In this document: positions 15,781-26,807 of the stretch, piece by piece
Numbering within the stretch: position 1 is the stretch's first letter
How the letters are laid out: each line of letters opens with the position of its first letter
Assembly: GCA_900314775.1 (NCBI GenBank)
Contig: OMWM01000007.1
Span: 1 to 57,961, forward strand
DNA from: an uncultured Eubacteriales bacterium
GTDB lineage: Bacteria; Bacillota; Clostridia; Lachnospirales; Lachnospiraceae
Direction of reading: 5' to 3'
Length of the DNA stretch: 57,961 bases
Made by a program: the position numbers and the translations under genes
The notes under the pieces: generated by a model
What the model saw: the letters and a program-made list of their open reading frames with translations, nothing else
Told to the model about the DNA's origin: nothing
Database searches by the model: none

Positions 15781-18700
15781 TTACTCTTCTGAATCCGTTT
15801 CAGCGACAGTGACGGCCTCTTCTTCACTGCCTTCGTGCAGTGTCATGGTCTCATCTGCATCCGCAGCGGACTCTTCCTCGCCGGACAGGTCAAAGCTCTC
15901 CTCTTCCGGCTCATCTGTATTCAGACGGATATTGCGGTAGCGGCGCATACCGGTACCGGCCGGGATCAGCTTACCAAGGATAACATTTTCCTTGAGACCG
16001 ATCAGCGGATCAACCTTGCCCTTGATGGCAGCTTCCGTTAGAACCTTGGTGGTCTCCTGGAAGGATGCCGCCGACAGGAAGGAATTGGTTGCCAGCGATG
16101 CCTTGGTAATACCAAGCATGATCTGCGTTCCCTCGGCAAGGCGCTTGCCTTCTTCTTTGAGGTACTCGTTGACCTCCTCGAAATCGAGCACATCCACGAG
16201 TGAACCCGGCATGAAATCGGAATCTCCGCTCTCTTCGATGCGGACCTTCTTCATCATCTGACGGACGATAACCTCGATGTGCTTATCGTTGATATCAACA
16301 CCCTGCAGTCTGTAAACTCGCTGTACCTGGCTGATCATGTAATCCTGTACAGCCTTGATACCCTTGAGTCTGAGAATGTCGTTCGGGTTGATACTGCCGA
16401 CAGTAAGCGGATCACCGGCTTCAACGTAGGTGCCGTCCTTGACCTTGATATCCTTATCATAAGGGATGGATACGGTCTTGGTCGAACCATTCTCGCCGCT
16501 GATGACAACTTCCTTCTTCTTCTTGGTGACCTTGCTCGCAACAGTACCGCTGATCTCAGCAATGATCGCCTCGCCCTTTGGCTTTCTGGCCTCGAAAAGC
16601 TCCTCTACTCGCGGAAGACCCTGTGTGATATCACCGCCGGCTACGCCGCCCGTATGGAATGTACGCATGGTAAGCTGTGTACCAGGCTCACCGATGGACT
16701 GCGCCGCAATAATGCCGACAGCCTCACCGACCTGTACAGCCTGACCGGTTGCCAGGTTCTTGCCGTAGCACTTCGCGCAGATACCCATGTGGGAACGGCA
16801 GGAAAGTGCGGAACGAATCTTGACTCTCGTGACATCCGCAGCGACAATCATATCCGCACGCTTCGGCGTAATCATATGATTTGCCTTGACGATTACCTCG
16901 CCGGTCTCCGGATTGACGATATCCTCTGCCGCATAGCGGCCGCTGATACGTTCCTCCAGCGTCTCGATCTTCTCGACAGGGATCAGCATCAGGCTCTGAA
17001 TGCCGGCTGCCTGAATCTTCTCTGCCTGCTTCGGTGAAATATAGTTATTCGCCTTGACGATCACTTCGCCGGTCTCCGGATTGAGGATATCCTTCTTCGT
17101 GTACTGATATAAGAAGGTATCTGTCTCATTTTCCTTATCGCTGGACTGCAGCAGGAGTGCCTCTACATAGGTACCCGGAATATAATCCATGCCCTCGCAG
17201 CAGTCTTCCTCGCGGATAATGACTTCCTGTGAAACATCGACAAGACGTCTCGTCAGGTATCCTGAATCGGCTGTTCGCAGTGCCGTATCGGAAAGACCTT
17301 TACGGGCACCATGTGCGGAAATGAAATATTCCAGAACGTCCAGACCTTCACGGAAGTTGGACTTGATCGGCAGCTCGATGGTGTTACCCTGTGTATCCGC
17401 CATCAGGCCTCGCATACCGGCCAGCTGCTTGATCTGCTGTTCGGAGCCTCGGGCTCCGGAATCGGCCATCATCCAGATGTTGTTGTAATCGCCCAGTCCC
17501 TTGAGCAGTGCATCCTTGACTTTGTTATCGCACTCGGTCCAGATCTTGATGACTTTCTTGTAACGTTCGGAATCGGAAGCACGTCCTCGGTTGTACTCCG
17601 TCGTGATACGGTCAACCTGCTTCTGCGCTTCGGCAATCAGCTCTGTCTTCTGCGGCGGTACAATCATATCGGAAATAGATACACTGATTGCGCTGACCGT
17701 AGAGTACTTGTAGCCGGTAGCCTTGATATAATCCAGTACCTCAGCGGTTCTGGTAATGCCATGAACGCTGATGCACTTATTGATAATCTCCTTGAGCTGT
17801 TTCTTCTTGATGAGGAAATCAATCTCCGGCAGCAGTGCCTTCTCCGGATCGGTTCGGTCTACATAGCCGAGATCCTGCGGAATTCCCTCATTGAACAGCA
17901 TACGGCCGAGTGTGGTATCGACCATCTGGGTTCTGTATTCGCCGTTTACCTCGCCGCTGACACGGATCTTGACCGGTGCCTGCAGCGTGATCAGCTTGTT
18001 CTCATAGGCAAGCAGCGCTTCATTCGTACTGCGGAAACATTTGCCCTCGCCCTTGTCGCCCGGCTTCTTCAGTGTCAGCCAGTAGATACCAAGGACCATA
18101 TCCTGTGTAGGAACGGTAACCGCACCGCCGTCGGACGGCTTGAGCAGGTTGTTCGGTGCAAACAGGATAAAGCGGCACTCTGCCTGGGCTTCCATGAACA
18201 GCGGAACATGGACCGCCATCTGGTCGCCATCGAAATCGGCATTGAATGCCATGCAGGCAAGCGGATGCAGCTTGATCGCCTTGCCCTCGACAAGAATCGG
18301 TTCAAACGCCTGAATGCCGAGACGATGCAGTGTAGGTGCCCGGTTCAGCATAACCGGATGCTCTTTGATAACATCCTCGAGCACATCCCATACTTTCGCG
18401 TCGAGACTCTCCACCATCTTCTTGGCCTTCTTGATATTGTCCGCAAGGCCGCGCTTTGTCAGCTCACGCATTACAAAAGGCTTGAACAGCTCGATTGCCA
18501 TCTCCTTCGGCAGACCGCACTGGTAGATCTTCAGTTCCGGTCCGACAACGATAACGGAACGGCCGGAATAGTCGACACGCTTGCCCAGAAGGTTCTGACG
18601 GAAACGGCCCTGTTTGCCCTTGAGCATATCGGAAAGAGACTTCAGGGAACGGTTGCCCGGACCGGTTACCGGTCTGCCGTGGCGGCCGTTATCGATCAGT

Positions 18701-19623
18701 GCATCGACTGCTTCCTGCAGCATACGCTTCTCGTTCTTGACGATGATATTCGGTGTCCTCTGCTCGAGGAGCTTTTTCAGACGGTTGTTTCTGTTGATGA
18801 TTCTGCGGTAGAGATCATTCAGGTCGGACGTTGCGAAACGGCCGCCGTCCAGCTGTACCATCGGACGGAGATCCGGCGGAATAACCGGAATAACATTGAG
18901 AATCATCCACTCCGGCTTGTTGCCTGATGTACGGAAGGACTCGATGCACTCCAGTCTCTTGATGATCTTGCTGCGCTTCTGACCTGTGGAATTCTCGAGC
19001 GCTTCTTTGAGCGCCTCGGACTCCTTATCCAGGTCGATCTTGCGAAGCAGCTCCTGAATTGCCTCGGCACCCATGCCGGCCTTGAAGCTGTCAGCGCCGT
19101 AATCGTTAATGGCCTCTCTGTATTCCTTCTCGGAAAGGGTATCCTTCTCCTTGAGCGGAATCGTGCTGTCATAAACTTCTGTTACGACATAAGCGGCAAA
19201 ATAAAGCACGCTCTCCAGTTTCTTCGGCGGCATATCAAGGACAAGACCCATTCTGCATGGTACGCCCTTGAAATACCAGATATGTGCAATCGGTGTAGCC
19301 AGCTCGATGTGTCCCATTCTCTCACGGCGCACACTTGACTTGGTAACCTCTACACCGCACTTGTCGCAGACAACGCCTTTATAACGGATTTTCTTGTATT
19401 TACCGCAGTGGCACTCCCAGTCCTTGCTCGGTCCGAAAATCTTCTCGCAGTACAGACCGTCCTTCTCAGGTTTCAGCGTTCTGTAGTTGATTGTCTCCGG
19501 TTTCTTAACCTCACCGTGGGACCACTGTCTGATCTTCTCAGGAGAAGCCAGTCCGATCTTGATCGCATCAAATGTCACCGGCTGATAAGCTTCACTATAA
19601 ACATTTTCTGGCATATACGGCAT
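15781..19623 (-). CDS. rpoC: RNA polymerase subunit beta'
   Basis: 1280 residues. The N-terminal zinc ribbon has [19 protein letters not shown] near residues 71-90; the catalytic NADFDGDQM, whose aspartates bind the active-site magnesium, lies near 460; the second zinc cluster appears around [13 protein letters not shown] near 940. The trigger-loop region [20 protein letters not shown] follows. The C-terminus is a short acidic tail ([18 protein letters not shown]). A duplicated [17 protein letters not shown] / [17 protein letters not shown] element (about 850 and 900) is an insert-like repeat seen in clostridial RpoC. It is 5 nt after rpoB and ends in a strong terminator. Confidence 0.98.
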   Translation of the reverse strand: MPYMPENVYSEAYQPVTFDAIKIGLASPEKIRQWSHGEVKKPETINYRTLKPEKDGLYCEKIFGPSKDWECHCGKYKKIRYKGVVCDKCGVEVTKSSVRRERMGHIELATPIAHIWYFKGVPCRMGLVLDMPPKKLESVLYFAAYVVTEVYDSTIPLKEKDTLSEKEYREAINDYGADSFKAGMGAEAIQELLRKIDLDKESEALKEALENSTGQKRSKIIKRLECIESFRTSGNKPEWMILNVIPVIPPDLRPMVQLDGGRFATSDLNDLYRRIINRNNRLKKLLEQRTPNIIVKNEKRMLQEAVDALIDNGRHGRPVTGPGNRSLKSLSDMLKGKQGRFRQNLLGKRVDYSGRSVIVVGPELKIYQCGLPKEMAIELFKPFVMRELTKRGLADNIKKAKKMVESLDAKVWDVLEDVIKEHPVMLNRAPTLHRLGIQAFEPILVEGKAIKLHPLACMAFNADFDGDQMAVHVPLFMEAQAECRFILFAPNNLLKPSDGGAVTVPTQDMVLGIYWLTLKKPGDKGEGKCFRSTNEALLAYENKLITLQAPVKIRVSGEVNGEYRTQMVDTTLGRMLFNEGIPQDLGYVDRTDPEKALLPEIDFLIKKKQLKEIINKCISVHGITRTAEVLDYIKATGYKYSTVSAISVSISDMIVPPQKTELIAEAQKQVDRITTEYNRGRASDSERYKKVIKIWTECDNKVKDALLKGLGDYNNIWMMADSGARGSEQQIKQLAGMRGLMADTQGNTIELPIKSNFREGLDVLEYFISAHGARKGLSDTALRTADSGYLTRRLVDVSQEVIIREEDCCEGMDYIPGTYVEALLLQSSDKENETDTFLYQYTKKDILNPETGEVIVKANNYISPKQAEKIQAAGIQSLMLIPVEKIETLEERISGRYAAEDIVNPETGEVIVKANHMITPKRADMIVAADVTRVKIRSALSCRSHMGICAKCYGKNLATGQAVQVGEAVGIIAAQSIGEPGTQLTMRTFHTGGVAGGDITQGLPRVEELFEARKPKGEAIIAEISGTVASKVTKKKKEVVISGENGSTKTVSIPYDKDIKVKDGTYVEAGDPLTVGSINPNDILRLKGIKAVQDYMISQVQRVYRLQGVDINDKHIEVIVRQMMKKVRIEESGDSDFMPGSLVDVLDFEEVNEYLKEEGKRLAEGTQIMLGITKASLATNSFLSAASFQETTKVLTEAAIKGKVDPLIGLKENVILGKLIPAGTGMRRYRNIRLNTDEPEEESFDLSGEEESAADADETMTLHEGSEEEAVTVAETDSEE

Positions 19624-19628
19624 CCTCC

Positions 19629-22600
19629 TTATTCTTCGCTGTCATCGTCGTCTTCGCTGATGTTGACTTCTTCCGGCGCCTCTGCGGCATCAGAAGAGTT
19701 CTCTTCCTCAACGTTTGTTATCTCACCGTCTCTGACTTCCTGTGTGGTGTAGCCCTGATCGCCTAATGATTTGGCAGTAGGGAAGTTAAAACTATTGTCT
19801 CCGCTCATCATACTGCTGTAATCATTATTCGTCTCGTAATCGACCGACTCTCCGATCTCAACTTCGGTCTGATCATCGAGCAGCAGGCGTACATCGAGCG
19901 CCAGGGACTGAAGCTCTTTCAGGAGTACCTTGAAGGACTCCGGAATGCCGGCTTCATTCATGTTCTCGCCCTTGATAATCGCCTCATAAGCCTTCTGACG
20001 TCCGGTTACATCATCGGACTTGAAGGTCAGGATCTCCTGCAGTGTGAACGCTGCACCATATGCCTCAAGAGCCCAAACCTCCATCTCGCCGAAACGCTGA
20101 CCGCCGAACTGGGCCTTGCCGCCGAGCGGTTGCTGCGTAACCATCGCATACGGGCCTGTCGAACGGGCATGGATCTTATCGTCTACCAGATGATGGAGCT
20201 TGAGATAGTGCATGAATCCGATGGATACCGGCTGGTTGAATTCCTCACCGGTACGTCCGTCACGAAGCTGTACCTTGCCGGTAGCGTCGATCGGCACGCC
20301 TCTCCACTCTGCTCTGTGGTCTTTATGCTCGTCGAGATATTTATATACATCCTCATTGAGGGAATCCTTCCATTTGGAAGTGAATTCCTCCCAGCTGGTA
20401 TTGGCATAATCATTGGCCAGTTCCAAAGTATCCGTGATATCCTGCTCCGTCGCGCCGTTGAAAATAGGCGTATCGACCTTGATGCCGAGTACATTGGCGG
20501 CGAGGCCGAGATGGAGCTCGAGTACCTGTCCGATGTTCATTCGTGAAGGTACGCCGAGTGGGTTCAGCACGATATCGAGCGGACGTCCGTTCGGCAGGAA
20601 CGGCATATCCTCAACCGGCAGAATTCTGGAAACGACACCCTTGTTGCCGTGACGGCCGGCCATCTTATCGCCGACGGAGATCTTACGCTTCTGAGCAATA
20701 TAGACGCGGACTGTCTTGTTGACACCCGGTGCCAGCTCATCGCCGTTCTCCTTGGTAAATACCTTGGTATCCAGTACGATGCCGTATTCGCCATGCGGAA
20801 CCTTCAGGGAAGTATCACGCACATCGCGGACCTTATCACCGAAAATAGCACGGAGCAGTCTCTCCTCCGCGGTCATCTCGGTCTCTCCCTTCGGTGTTAC
20901 CTTGCCGACAAGGATATCACCGGTACGCACCTCTGCGCCGACACGGATAATGCCGCGCTCATCGAGATCCTTGAGGGCTTCGGCAGAAATGTTCGGCACA
21001 TCGCGGGTGATCTCCTCGCAGCCGAGCTTGGTGTCACGCTCTTCTGCCTCGTATTTTGAAATATGAATGGATGTGTACACATCATCGCGGACAAGACGCT
21101 CGCTCAGCAGTACGGCATCCTCGTAGTTATAGCCTTCCCAGGTCATGAAACCGATCAGCGGATTCTTGCCCAGTGCAAGCTCGCCATTATAAGTCGACGG
21201 ACCATCGGCGATGATCTCATCCTTCTTCACGCGGTCGCCGCGGAACACAATCGGGCGCTGGTTGTAGCAGGCACCCTGGTTGCTGGCCTCGAACTTCTGC
21301 ACCTTGTAGGTATCGCGGGTGCCGTCATCTGCCTTGATGACGATCTTATCCGACGCGGAATACTCAACGACACCGTCTCTCTTCGCAATCACGCAGACAC
21401 CGGAGTCGAATGCGACCTTGGCCTCCATGCCTGTGCCGACAATCGGAGAATCCGTGATCATCAGCGGCACTGCCTGACGCTGCATGTTGGAACCCATCAG
21501 CGCACGGTTGGCATCATCGTTCTGCAGGAACGGTACCATGGAAGTCGCGACGGAAAATACCATGCGCGGCGATACATCCATGAGGTCAACCTGGCTCTTC
21601 GGGAACGAAGTCGTCTGCTCACGGAAACGTCCGGAAATATACGTATTCACGAAATAGCCGTTCTCATCAAGCGGTTCATTCGCCTGCGCTACTCTGTATC
21701 TGTCCTCTTCATCCGCTGCCAGATAAACAACCTCATTCGTGACACGCGGATTCTTCGGATCTGTCTTGTCCAGTTTGCGGTACGGAGCCTCGATAAAGCC
21801 GTACTCATTGATAATCGCATAGCTGGCCAGAGAGTTGATCAGACCGATGTTAGGACCTTCAGGTGTCTCAATAGGGCACATTCTGCCGTAATGCGTATAG
21901 TGGACATCTCGTACCTCGAATCCGGCACGGTCTCTGGAAAGACCGCCAGGTCCAAGGGCCGACAGACGGCGCTTATGTGTCAGCTCGGACAGCGGGTTGT
22001 TCTGATCCATGAACTGGGACAGCTGAGAACTTCCGAAGAATTCCTTGATCGCCGCTGTTACCGGCTTGATATTGATCAGGGACTGTGCGGAAACCTCTTC
22101 CTGTCCCTGTGTATTCATTCTCTCTTTAACGACTCTCTCCATTCTGGAAAGGCCGATACGGAACTGATTCTGCAGCAGTTCGCCGACCGCACGGATACGG
22201 CGGTTGCCCAGATGGTCGATATCGTCATCGCTGCCGATGCCGTGATCGAGGTGAATCAGATAGTTGATGGACGCATAGATATCATCCTCCGTGATATGCA
22301 TCGGAATCAGTTCGGAAATATTTCTGCGGATCGCCTTCTTGATATCCTCGATATCCTCGTTCTCATCCAGAATCTTCTGCAGAACCGGATAGTAGACGAA
22401 TTCCTCGGTGACATCCACTTCATCGTAGTCGACATCCACAAAGCTCTTCAGTTCTACCATCATATTGGAAAGAATCTTGACCTTCTGCATGCCATCGCGG
22501 TCATAGACATAGACAAACGGAACTGCGGTGTTCTGAATTGTCTGTGCCATCTCCTCGGTGAGTCTGGTTCCCTCCTCAGCGACAACCTCGCCGGTATTGT

Positions 22601-23504
22601 AATCAACCACATCCTCAGCCAGTGTGCAGCCTGCGATACGGTTGCGGAAAGCAAGCTTCTTATTGTACTTGTAACGGCCGACTCTTGCGAGGTCATAACG
22701 ATGCGGATCAAAGAACGTGTTATGAATCAGCGTTCTTGCCGCTTCTTCCGCGAACGGTTCGCCCGGACGGAGCTTCTTGTACAGTTCGCGCAGACCGTCT
22801 GTGGTATTGCTGCTCTCTTTATCCTTATCAATCGTGGCAAGGATCATCGGCTCTTCACCGAACATCTCGATGATCTGCTGATTGGTGCCGATGCCAAGCG
22901 CACGGATCAGCACAGTTACCGGCACCTTGCGGTTCCGGTCTACGTGTACGTAAAATACGTCGTTGGAATCGGTCTCGTATTCAAGCCAGGCACCGCGGTT
23001 TGGGATAACCTGAGATGCGTAAAGCACCTTGCCGTTCTTATCATGATCTTTCGTGAAGTAGATACCAGGAGAACGCACCAGCTGGCTGACGATAACTCGC
23101 TCCGCGCCGTTGATAACAAATGTACCGGTATCGGTCATGATCGGCAGGTCGCCCATGAAAATAACCGCTTCCGTATGGTTGTCGGTTTCGGTGTTATTCA
23201 GTCTGACATTCACCTTGAGAGGTGCCGCGTATGTTGCATCACGCTTCTTGCACTCCTCAATCGAATATTTGGCTTCATCTGTGCAGAGCTTGTAGTCAAA
23301 GAACTCCATGCTCAGATGTCCGTTATAGTCGACGATAGGGGAAATGTCTCTGAAGACTTCTTTCAGGCCCTTTTCAAGGAACCAGTTGTAAGAATCCTTC
23401 TGGACTTTGATAAGATTAGGCATCTCCAGAACTTCCTGCTGACGCATGTAGCTCATTCTGATGCCCTTTCCTGATTTGATAGGTTTGATTCTGTTTTTTT
23501 CCAT
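19629..23504 (-). CDS. rpoB: RNA polymerase subunit beta
   Basis: 1291 residues from the ATG at 23504 ([19 protein letters not shown]), which matches clostridial RpoB; the in-frame extension to 23618 would run into the promoter and is rejected. The rifampicin region has [20 protein letters not shown] and [13 protein letters not shown], both wild-type in appearance. C-terminal [24 protein letters not shown] is diagnostic. The tail is acidic and ends [11 protein letters not shown]. Unlike many bacteria, rplL/rplJ are not upstream; the gene has its own promoter 86-114 nt before the ATG. Confidence 0.98.
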   Translation of the reverse strand: MEKNRIKPIKSGKGIRMSYMRQQEVLEMPNLIKVQKDSYNWFLEKGLKEVFRDISPIVDYNGHLSMEFFDYKLCTDEAKYSIEECKKRDATYAAPLKVNVRLNNTETDNHTEAVIFMGDLPIMTDTGTFVINGAERVIVSQLVRSPGIYFTKDHDKNGKVLYASQVIPNRGAWLEYETDSNDVFYVHVDRNRKVPVTVLIRALGIGTNQQIIEMFGEEPMILATIDKDKESSNTTDGLRELYKKLRPGEPFAEEAARTLIHNTFFDPHRYDLARVGRYKYNKKLAFRNRIAGCTLAEDVVDYNTGEVVAEEGTRLTEEMAQTIQNTAVPFVYVYDRDGMQKVKILSNMMVELKSFVDVDYDEVDVTEEFVYYPVLQKILDENEDIEDIKKAIRRNISELIPMHITEDDIYASINYLIHLDHGIGSDDDIDHLGNRRIRAVGELLQNQFRIGLSRMERVVKERMNTQGQEEVSAQSLINIKPVTAAIKEFFGSSQLSQFMDQNNPLSELTHKRRLSALGPGGLSRDRAGFEVRDVHYTHYGRMCPIETPEGPNIGLINSLASYAIINEYGFIEAPYRKLDKTDPKNPRVTNEVVYLAADEEDRYRVAQANEPLDENGYFVNTYISGRFREQTTSFPKSQVDLMDVSPRMVFSVATSMVPFLQNDDANRALMGSNMQRQAVPLMITDSPIVGTGMEAKVAFDSGVCVIAKRDGVVEYSASDKIVIKADDGTRDTYKVQKFEASNQGACYNQRPIVFRGDRVKKDEIIADGPSTYNGELALGKNPLIGFMTWEGYNYEDAVLLSERLVRDDVYTSIHISKYEAEERDTKLGCEEITRDVPNISAEALKDLDERGIIRVGAEVRTGDILVGKVTPKGETEMTAEERLLRAIFGDKVRDVRDTSLKVPHGEYGIVLDTKVFTKENGDELAPGVNKTVRVYIAQKRKISVGDKMAGRHGNKGVVSRILPVEDMPFLPNGRPLDIVLNPLGVPSRMNIGQVLELHLGLAANVLGIKVDTPIFNGATEQDITDTLELANDYANTSWEEFTSKWKDSLNEDVYKYLDEHKDHRAEWRGVPIDATGKVQLRDGRTGEEFNQPVSIGFMHYLKLHHLVDDKIHARSTGPYAMVTQQPLGGKAQFGGQRFGEMEVWALEAYGAAFTLQEILTFKSDDVTGRQKAYEAIIKGENMNEAGIPESFKVLLKELQSLALDVRLLLDDQTEVEIGESVDYETNNDYSSMMSGDNSFNFPTAKSLGDQGYTTQEVRDGEITNVEEENSSDAAEAPEEVNISEDDDDSEE

Positions 23505-23589
23505 TGAAAGTGATATCTCCCTGAATTGGTTAGAGGTTAATAGTTCCAATATCAGTTGTGCCCAATAATCCATATTAAGGCAGTATCTT

Positions 23590-23618
23590 AGTTTATCATG
23601 CTTCGTCAACCCTGTCAA
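23590..23618 (-). promoter_or_regulatory. Promoter of rpoBC
   Basis: On the minus strand TTGACA (-35, 23613-23618), 17 bp, TAAACT (-10, 23590-23595). It sits between the nfn terminator and rpoB. Confidence 0.82.
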
Positions 23619-23631
23619 CAGAAAAATATTT

Positions 23632-23668
23632 AAAAAAACAGGCCTGCGGGTTGTCCCCGCAGGCCTGT
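23632..23668 (-). terminator. Terminator of nfnAB
   Basis: ACAGGCCTGCGGG (23638-23650) pairs with CCCGCAGGCCTGT (23656-23668), 13 bp with a 5-nt loop; on the minus strand it is followed by a run of seven T. It lies about 54 nt after the nfnB stop. Confidence 0.93.
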
Positions 23669-23721
23669 GTGCAGATCACAGCTATCGTCCAGGTGCCTGA
23701 CGGCGCCCGTCCGTTCCTGTA

Positions 23722-25119
23722 TTATTCGCCGCGTTTGCCCTTGAGATATTCATCAATACCTCTTGCTGCTGCCTTGCCGGCACCCATTGCAAGGATAACG
23801 GTTGCAGCGCCTGTTACGGCATCGCCGCCGGCAAATACGCCTTCTCTCGAGGTCTGGCCGTTCTTCTCATCGGCTACGATACATTTCTTGCGGTTAACCT
23901 CAAGATTCCTGGTTGTTGCGGAAATCAGCGGGTTCGGTGAAGTACCGAGTGCCATGATAACCGCATCGACATCGATATCGTACTCGGAACCCGGGATCTC
24001 GACAGGTCTTCTTCTGCCGGATTCATCCGGTTCGCCAAGTTCCATCTTGATTACGCGGATACCCTTGACCCAGCCCTCATCATTTACAAGGATCTCGGTA
24101 GGATTGCGGAGAAGATGGAATTCGATGCCCTCTTCCATAGCATGATGAACTTCCTCTGCTCTTGCCGGAAGCTCCTTCTCGCTTCTTCTGTAGACGATGT
24201 AGGTCTTGGCGCCAAGACGCAGTGCTGTACGCGCCGCATCCATGGCAACATTGCCGCCGCCGACAACGGCTACCTTCTTGCCTCTGTAAATCGGCGTATC
24301 GTAATCATCGCGGAATGCCTTCATCAGGTTATTTCTGGTCAGGAACTCATTGGCGGAGAATACACCGTTCGCCTGCTCGCCAGGAATACCCATGAAACGC
24401 GGAAGGCCGGCACCGGATCCGATAAATACGGCATCATAGCCTTCTTCGTCCATCAGCTCATCGATCGTGATGGATTTGCCGATGATGACATTGGTCTCAA
24501 TCTCAACGCCGACAGACTTGACGTCTTCGATCTCACGTGCAACAATTCTCTCCTTCGGAAGACGGAATTCCGGAATACCGTAAACCAGAACGCCGCCCGG
24601 CTGATGCAGTGCTTCAAAGATCTTGACCTTGTAGCCCATCTTGGCCAGCTCGCCTGCGCAGGAAAGACCTGCAGGGCCGGAACCGATGATGGCAACCTTC
24701 TGATCGAGATGCTTCTTCGGCTGCTCCGGTTTGATATTGTTCTCAAATGCCCAGTCAGCGACAAAACGCTCGAGCTTGCCGATGGAAACCGGCTGTCCCA
24801 GCTTGTTGAGAACGCATACGCCCTCGCACTGTGTCTCCTGCGGGCAGACACGTCCGCAGACTGCAGGCAGTGAAGAGGATTCATTGATTACATGATAAGC
24901 GCCCTCGATATCCCCTTCCTTGATCTTGCCGATAAACTCAGGAATATTGATGTTGACAGGACATCCTTCCACACATTTCGGTTTCTTGCAGTGAAGGCAG
25001 CGGGTTGCTTCCTCCAGTGCTTCATCTTTGTTATATCCGAGGCAGACTTCCTCGAAATTCGTGGCACGGACCTTCGGATCCTGCTCACGTACCGGTACTC
25101 TTTCCTTAACTCCAGCCAT
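23722..25119 (-). CDS. nfnB: NfnB / GltD-like NADPH-binding flavoprotein
   Basis: 465 residues, homologous to the small subunit of glutamate synthase. N-terminal iron-sulfur cysteines lie in CLHCKKPKCVEGCPV and CGRVCPQETQCEGVCV; then an FAD motif VAIIGSGPAGLSCA and an NADP motif VAVVGGGNVAMDAA. No glutamate synthase large subunit is nearby; instead it is coupled (TAATG) to an NfnA-type gene, so the pair is best read as NfnAB, the electron-bifurcating NADH-dependent ferredoxin:NADP oxidoreductase of anaerobes. Ends in the terminator at 23632. Confidence 0.9.
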   Translation of the reverse strand: MAGVKERVPVREQDPKVRATNFEEVCLGYNKDEALEEATRCLHCKKPKCVEGCPVNINIPEFIGKIKEGDIEGAYHVINESSSLPAVCGRVCPQETQCEGVCVLNKLGQPVSIGKLERFVADWAFENNIKPEQPKKHLDQKVAIIGSGPAGLSCAGELAKMGYKVKIFEALHQPGGVLVYGIPEFRLPKERIVAREIEDVKSVGVEIETNVIIGKSITIDELMDEEGYDAVFIGSGAGLPRFMGIPGEQANGVFSANEFLTRNNLMKAFRDDYDTPIYRGKKVAVVGGGNVAMDAARTALRLGAKTYIVYRRSEKELPARAEEVHHAMEEGIEFHLLRNPTEILVNDEGWVKGIRVIKMELGEPDESGRRRPVEIPGSEYDIDVDAVIMALGTSPNPLISATTRNLEVNRKKCIVADEKNGQTSREGVFAGGDAVTGAATVILAMGAGKAAARGIDEYLKGKRGE

Positions 25120-26006
25120 TATCTGTCACCTCCGCAAACTCCGCATCCGCCGTGATGCGTATCGCCTTCTGTATAGGCAAGCATCGCACGGCCTTCCTCG
25201 GTCTTATAGGTTTTCTGACGTTCCATCGCAAGATTGAAATCGACAAGATGTCCGTCGAATTCAGGTCCGTCTACACAGGCGAACTTAATCTCACCGCCAA
25301 CCAGAAGTCTGCAGGCACCGCACATACCGGTGCCGTCAACCATGATCGGGTTCATGCTGACGATGGTCTTGATACCGAGTTTCTTGGTAAGCAGACAGAC
25401 AAATTTCATCATGATGATCGGTCCGATCGCAACGCAGCGGTCATAGCGCTTTCCTTCATCGTAAAGCTGCTGCAGCGCATCGGTAACCATACCGTGAATA
25501 CCGTAGGAACCATCATCTGTAGCGATATAGAGATTGCCGGCTGCTGCCCGCATCTCGTCTTCCAGAATCAGAATGTCTTTGGATTTCGCACCGATGATAA
25601 CATCGGCATCCACACCCTGCTCATGCAGCCACTTGACCTGCGCGTAAATCGGAGCAGTGCCGATACCGCCGCCGACAAACAGAAGCTTCTGCTTCTTCAG
25701 TTCTTCCTTCGGCATGCTGACAAGTTCGGACGGACGGCCAAGCGGTCCGGTGATATCCGTAAAGCAGTCCCCTTCCTTGAGTTTTGACATCTTCGTGGTG
25801 GAAACGCCGATTGTCTGGAATACCAGCGTAATCGTTCCCGCCTCACGGTCATAGTCGCAGATGGTAAGCGGAATTCTCTCGCCCTCTTCACCTGTCTTGA
25901 CAATGACGAACTGGCCAGGCATGCAGGCTCTTGTAACCCACGGTGCCTCGACGACCATCAGAAAATTCTTCTCTGACAGCTGTTGTGCTTTCACAATTTT
26001 GTACAT
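25119..26006 (-). CDS. nfnA: NfnA ferredoxin-NADP reductase subunit
   Basis: 295 residues, ferredoxin-reductase fold: FAD-binding RIPLTICDY and the NAD-binding LLFVGGGIGTAPIYAQ (about 108-124), then a C-terminal [2Fe-2S] site in GTGMCGACRLLVGGEIKFAC with D preceding. It also carries a terminal GGCGVCGGDR tail. In NfnAB this subunit carries NADH-binding FAD and passes electrons to NfnB. It could alternatively be a dihydroorotate dehydrogenase electron-transfer subunit, but no pyrD is adjacent and NfnB is. Overlaps NfnB as TAATG. Confidence 0.9.
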   Translation of the reverse strand: MYKIVKAQQLSEKNFLMVVEAPWVTRACMPGQFVIVKTGEEGERIPLTICDYDREAGTITLVFQTIGVSTTKMSKLKEGDCFTDITGPLGRPSELVSMPKEELKKQKLLFVGGGIGTAPIYAQVKWLHEQGVDADVIIGAKSKDILILEDEMRAAAGNLYIATDDGSYGIHGMVTDALQQLYDEGKRYDRCVAIGPIIMMKFVCLLTKKLGIKTIVSMNPIMVDGTGMCGACRLLVGGEIKFACVDGPEFDGHLVDFNLAMERQKTYKTEEGRAMLAYTEGDTHHGGCGVCGGDR

Positions 26007-26117
26007 TGTAAATACCCCTTTTCTCCTATATGCAGCTTTGCAGATATAATCTGTTTAGTTGCCGCCCTGGCAGGCGGTTTTCAGAATATTACATAATGCA
26101 ATTTTATCATATTTCCT
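26007..26117. other. Intergenic region upstream of nfnA
   Basis: 111 nt between queH and nfnA. It contains a hairpin, CCGCC-CTGGC-AGGCGG (about 26064-26080), and AT-rich stretches, but no promoter with two good hexamers was found. No gene seen. Confidence 0.4.
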
Positions 26118-26756
26118 TTATTCTGTGAATAAAGTTGCATTACCCTTTCCAGTACAATCTTCTCCGGATCTTGTCTCACCGGCCGGCGGTCTGTTGTTGT
26201 ACTTCTGAAAAGTCACCTTGTCCTTCTTGTTATACAGGAATCTGTCCTCTTCACTGAAAATACAGCCGCAGTACTGCTGGCGGTAAAGGCCGAGTGCTTT
26301 CGCCCGCTCCAGTCCTTCCTTGAAATACGGCCGGAAATCGCGGTACAGAAATTCAACACCGTAGCGGTCCGCCATAACCTCCGCCGTCCGGCAGATCATA
26401 TCGTGTTTCTGATAGGGGCTGATCAGAAGCGTCGTCGTAAAATGATCGTACCCGTTCTCCGCGGCATAGCGCGCCGTCTCTTCCATCCGGCAGGCATAGC
26501 ACCAGCCGCAGCGGTGTTCATAATCCGGGCAGACGTGGTCGACAAATTCGCGCAGACCGTACTTGTTCTCGACGATCAGGCGCATATGAATATCCGACGC
26601 GTACTGCGTCAGCGTGTTCTTCCTCTTCTTATATTCGGTCACCGGATGAATGTTGGGATTATACCAGAATCCGGTCGGTTCAATTCCTTCACGGCGCAGC
26701 GTGTCGATACACATGATCGAACACGGCGCGCAGCAGATATGCATCAGAAGACGCAT
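26118..26756 (-). CDS. queH: Epoxyqueuosine reductase QueH
   Basis: 212 residues from ATG 26756, which follows GAGAGG. Family cysteines are present: HICCAPCS at the start (C8, C9, C12), CPDYEHRCGWCYACRM in the middle and QQYCGCIFSEEDR near the end; these bind the iron-sulfur/metal cofactors of QueH (formerly DUF208). It catalyses the last step of queuosine synthesis on tRNA. The 26-residue C-terminal extension after KVTFQKY (NNRPPAGETRSGED) is unusual in being polar and is not part of the family core. No queuosine genes are adjacent. Confidence 0.9.
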   Translation of the reverse strand: MRLLMHICCAPCSIMCIDTLRREGIEPTGFWYNPNIHPVTEYKKRKNTLTQYASDIHMRLIVENKYGLREFVDHVCPDYEHRCGWCYACRMEETARYAAENGYDHFTTTLLISPYQKHDMICRTAEVMADRYGVEFLYRDFRPYFKEGLERAKALGLYRQQYCGCIFSEEDRFLYNKKDKVTFQKYNNRPPAGETRSGEDCTGKGNATLFTE

Positions 26757-26807
26757 GACATTACCTCTCTTCTCTTTGGTATCTCTTATCATAGCATAAA
26801 AGCCGCT

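Noticed and set aside
17311-18927. Plus-strand open frame of about 540 codons opposite rpoC
   Set aside because: Shadow of rpoC; no homology pattern, opposite to a conserved gene.
21063-23474. Long plus-strand open frame (about 800 codons) opposite rpoB
   Set aside because: Antisense shadow of rpoB caused by its codon use; the minus-strand frame has all RpoB motifs and there is no promoter or ribosome site for the plus frame.
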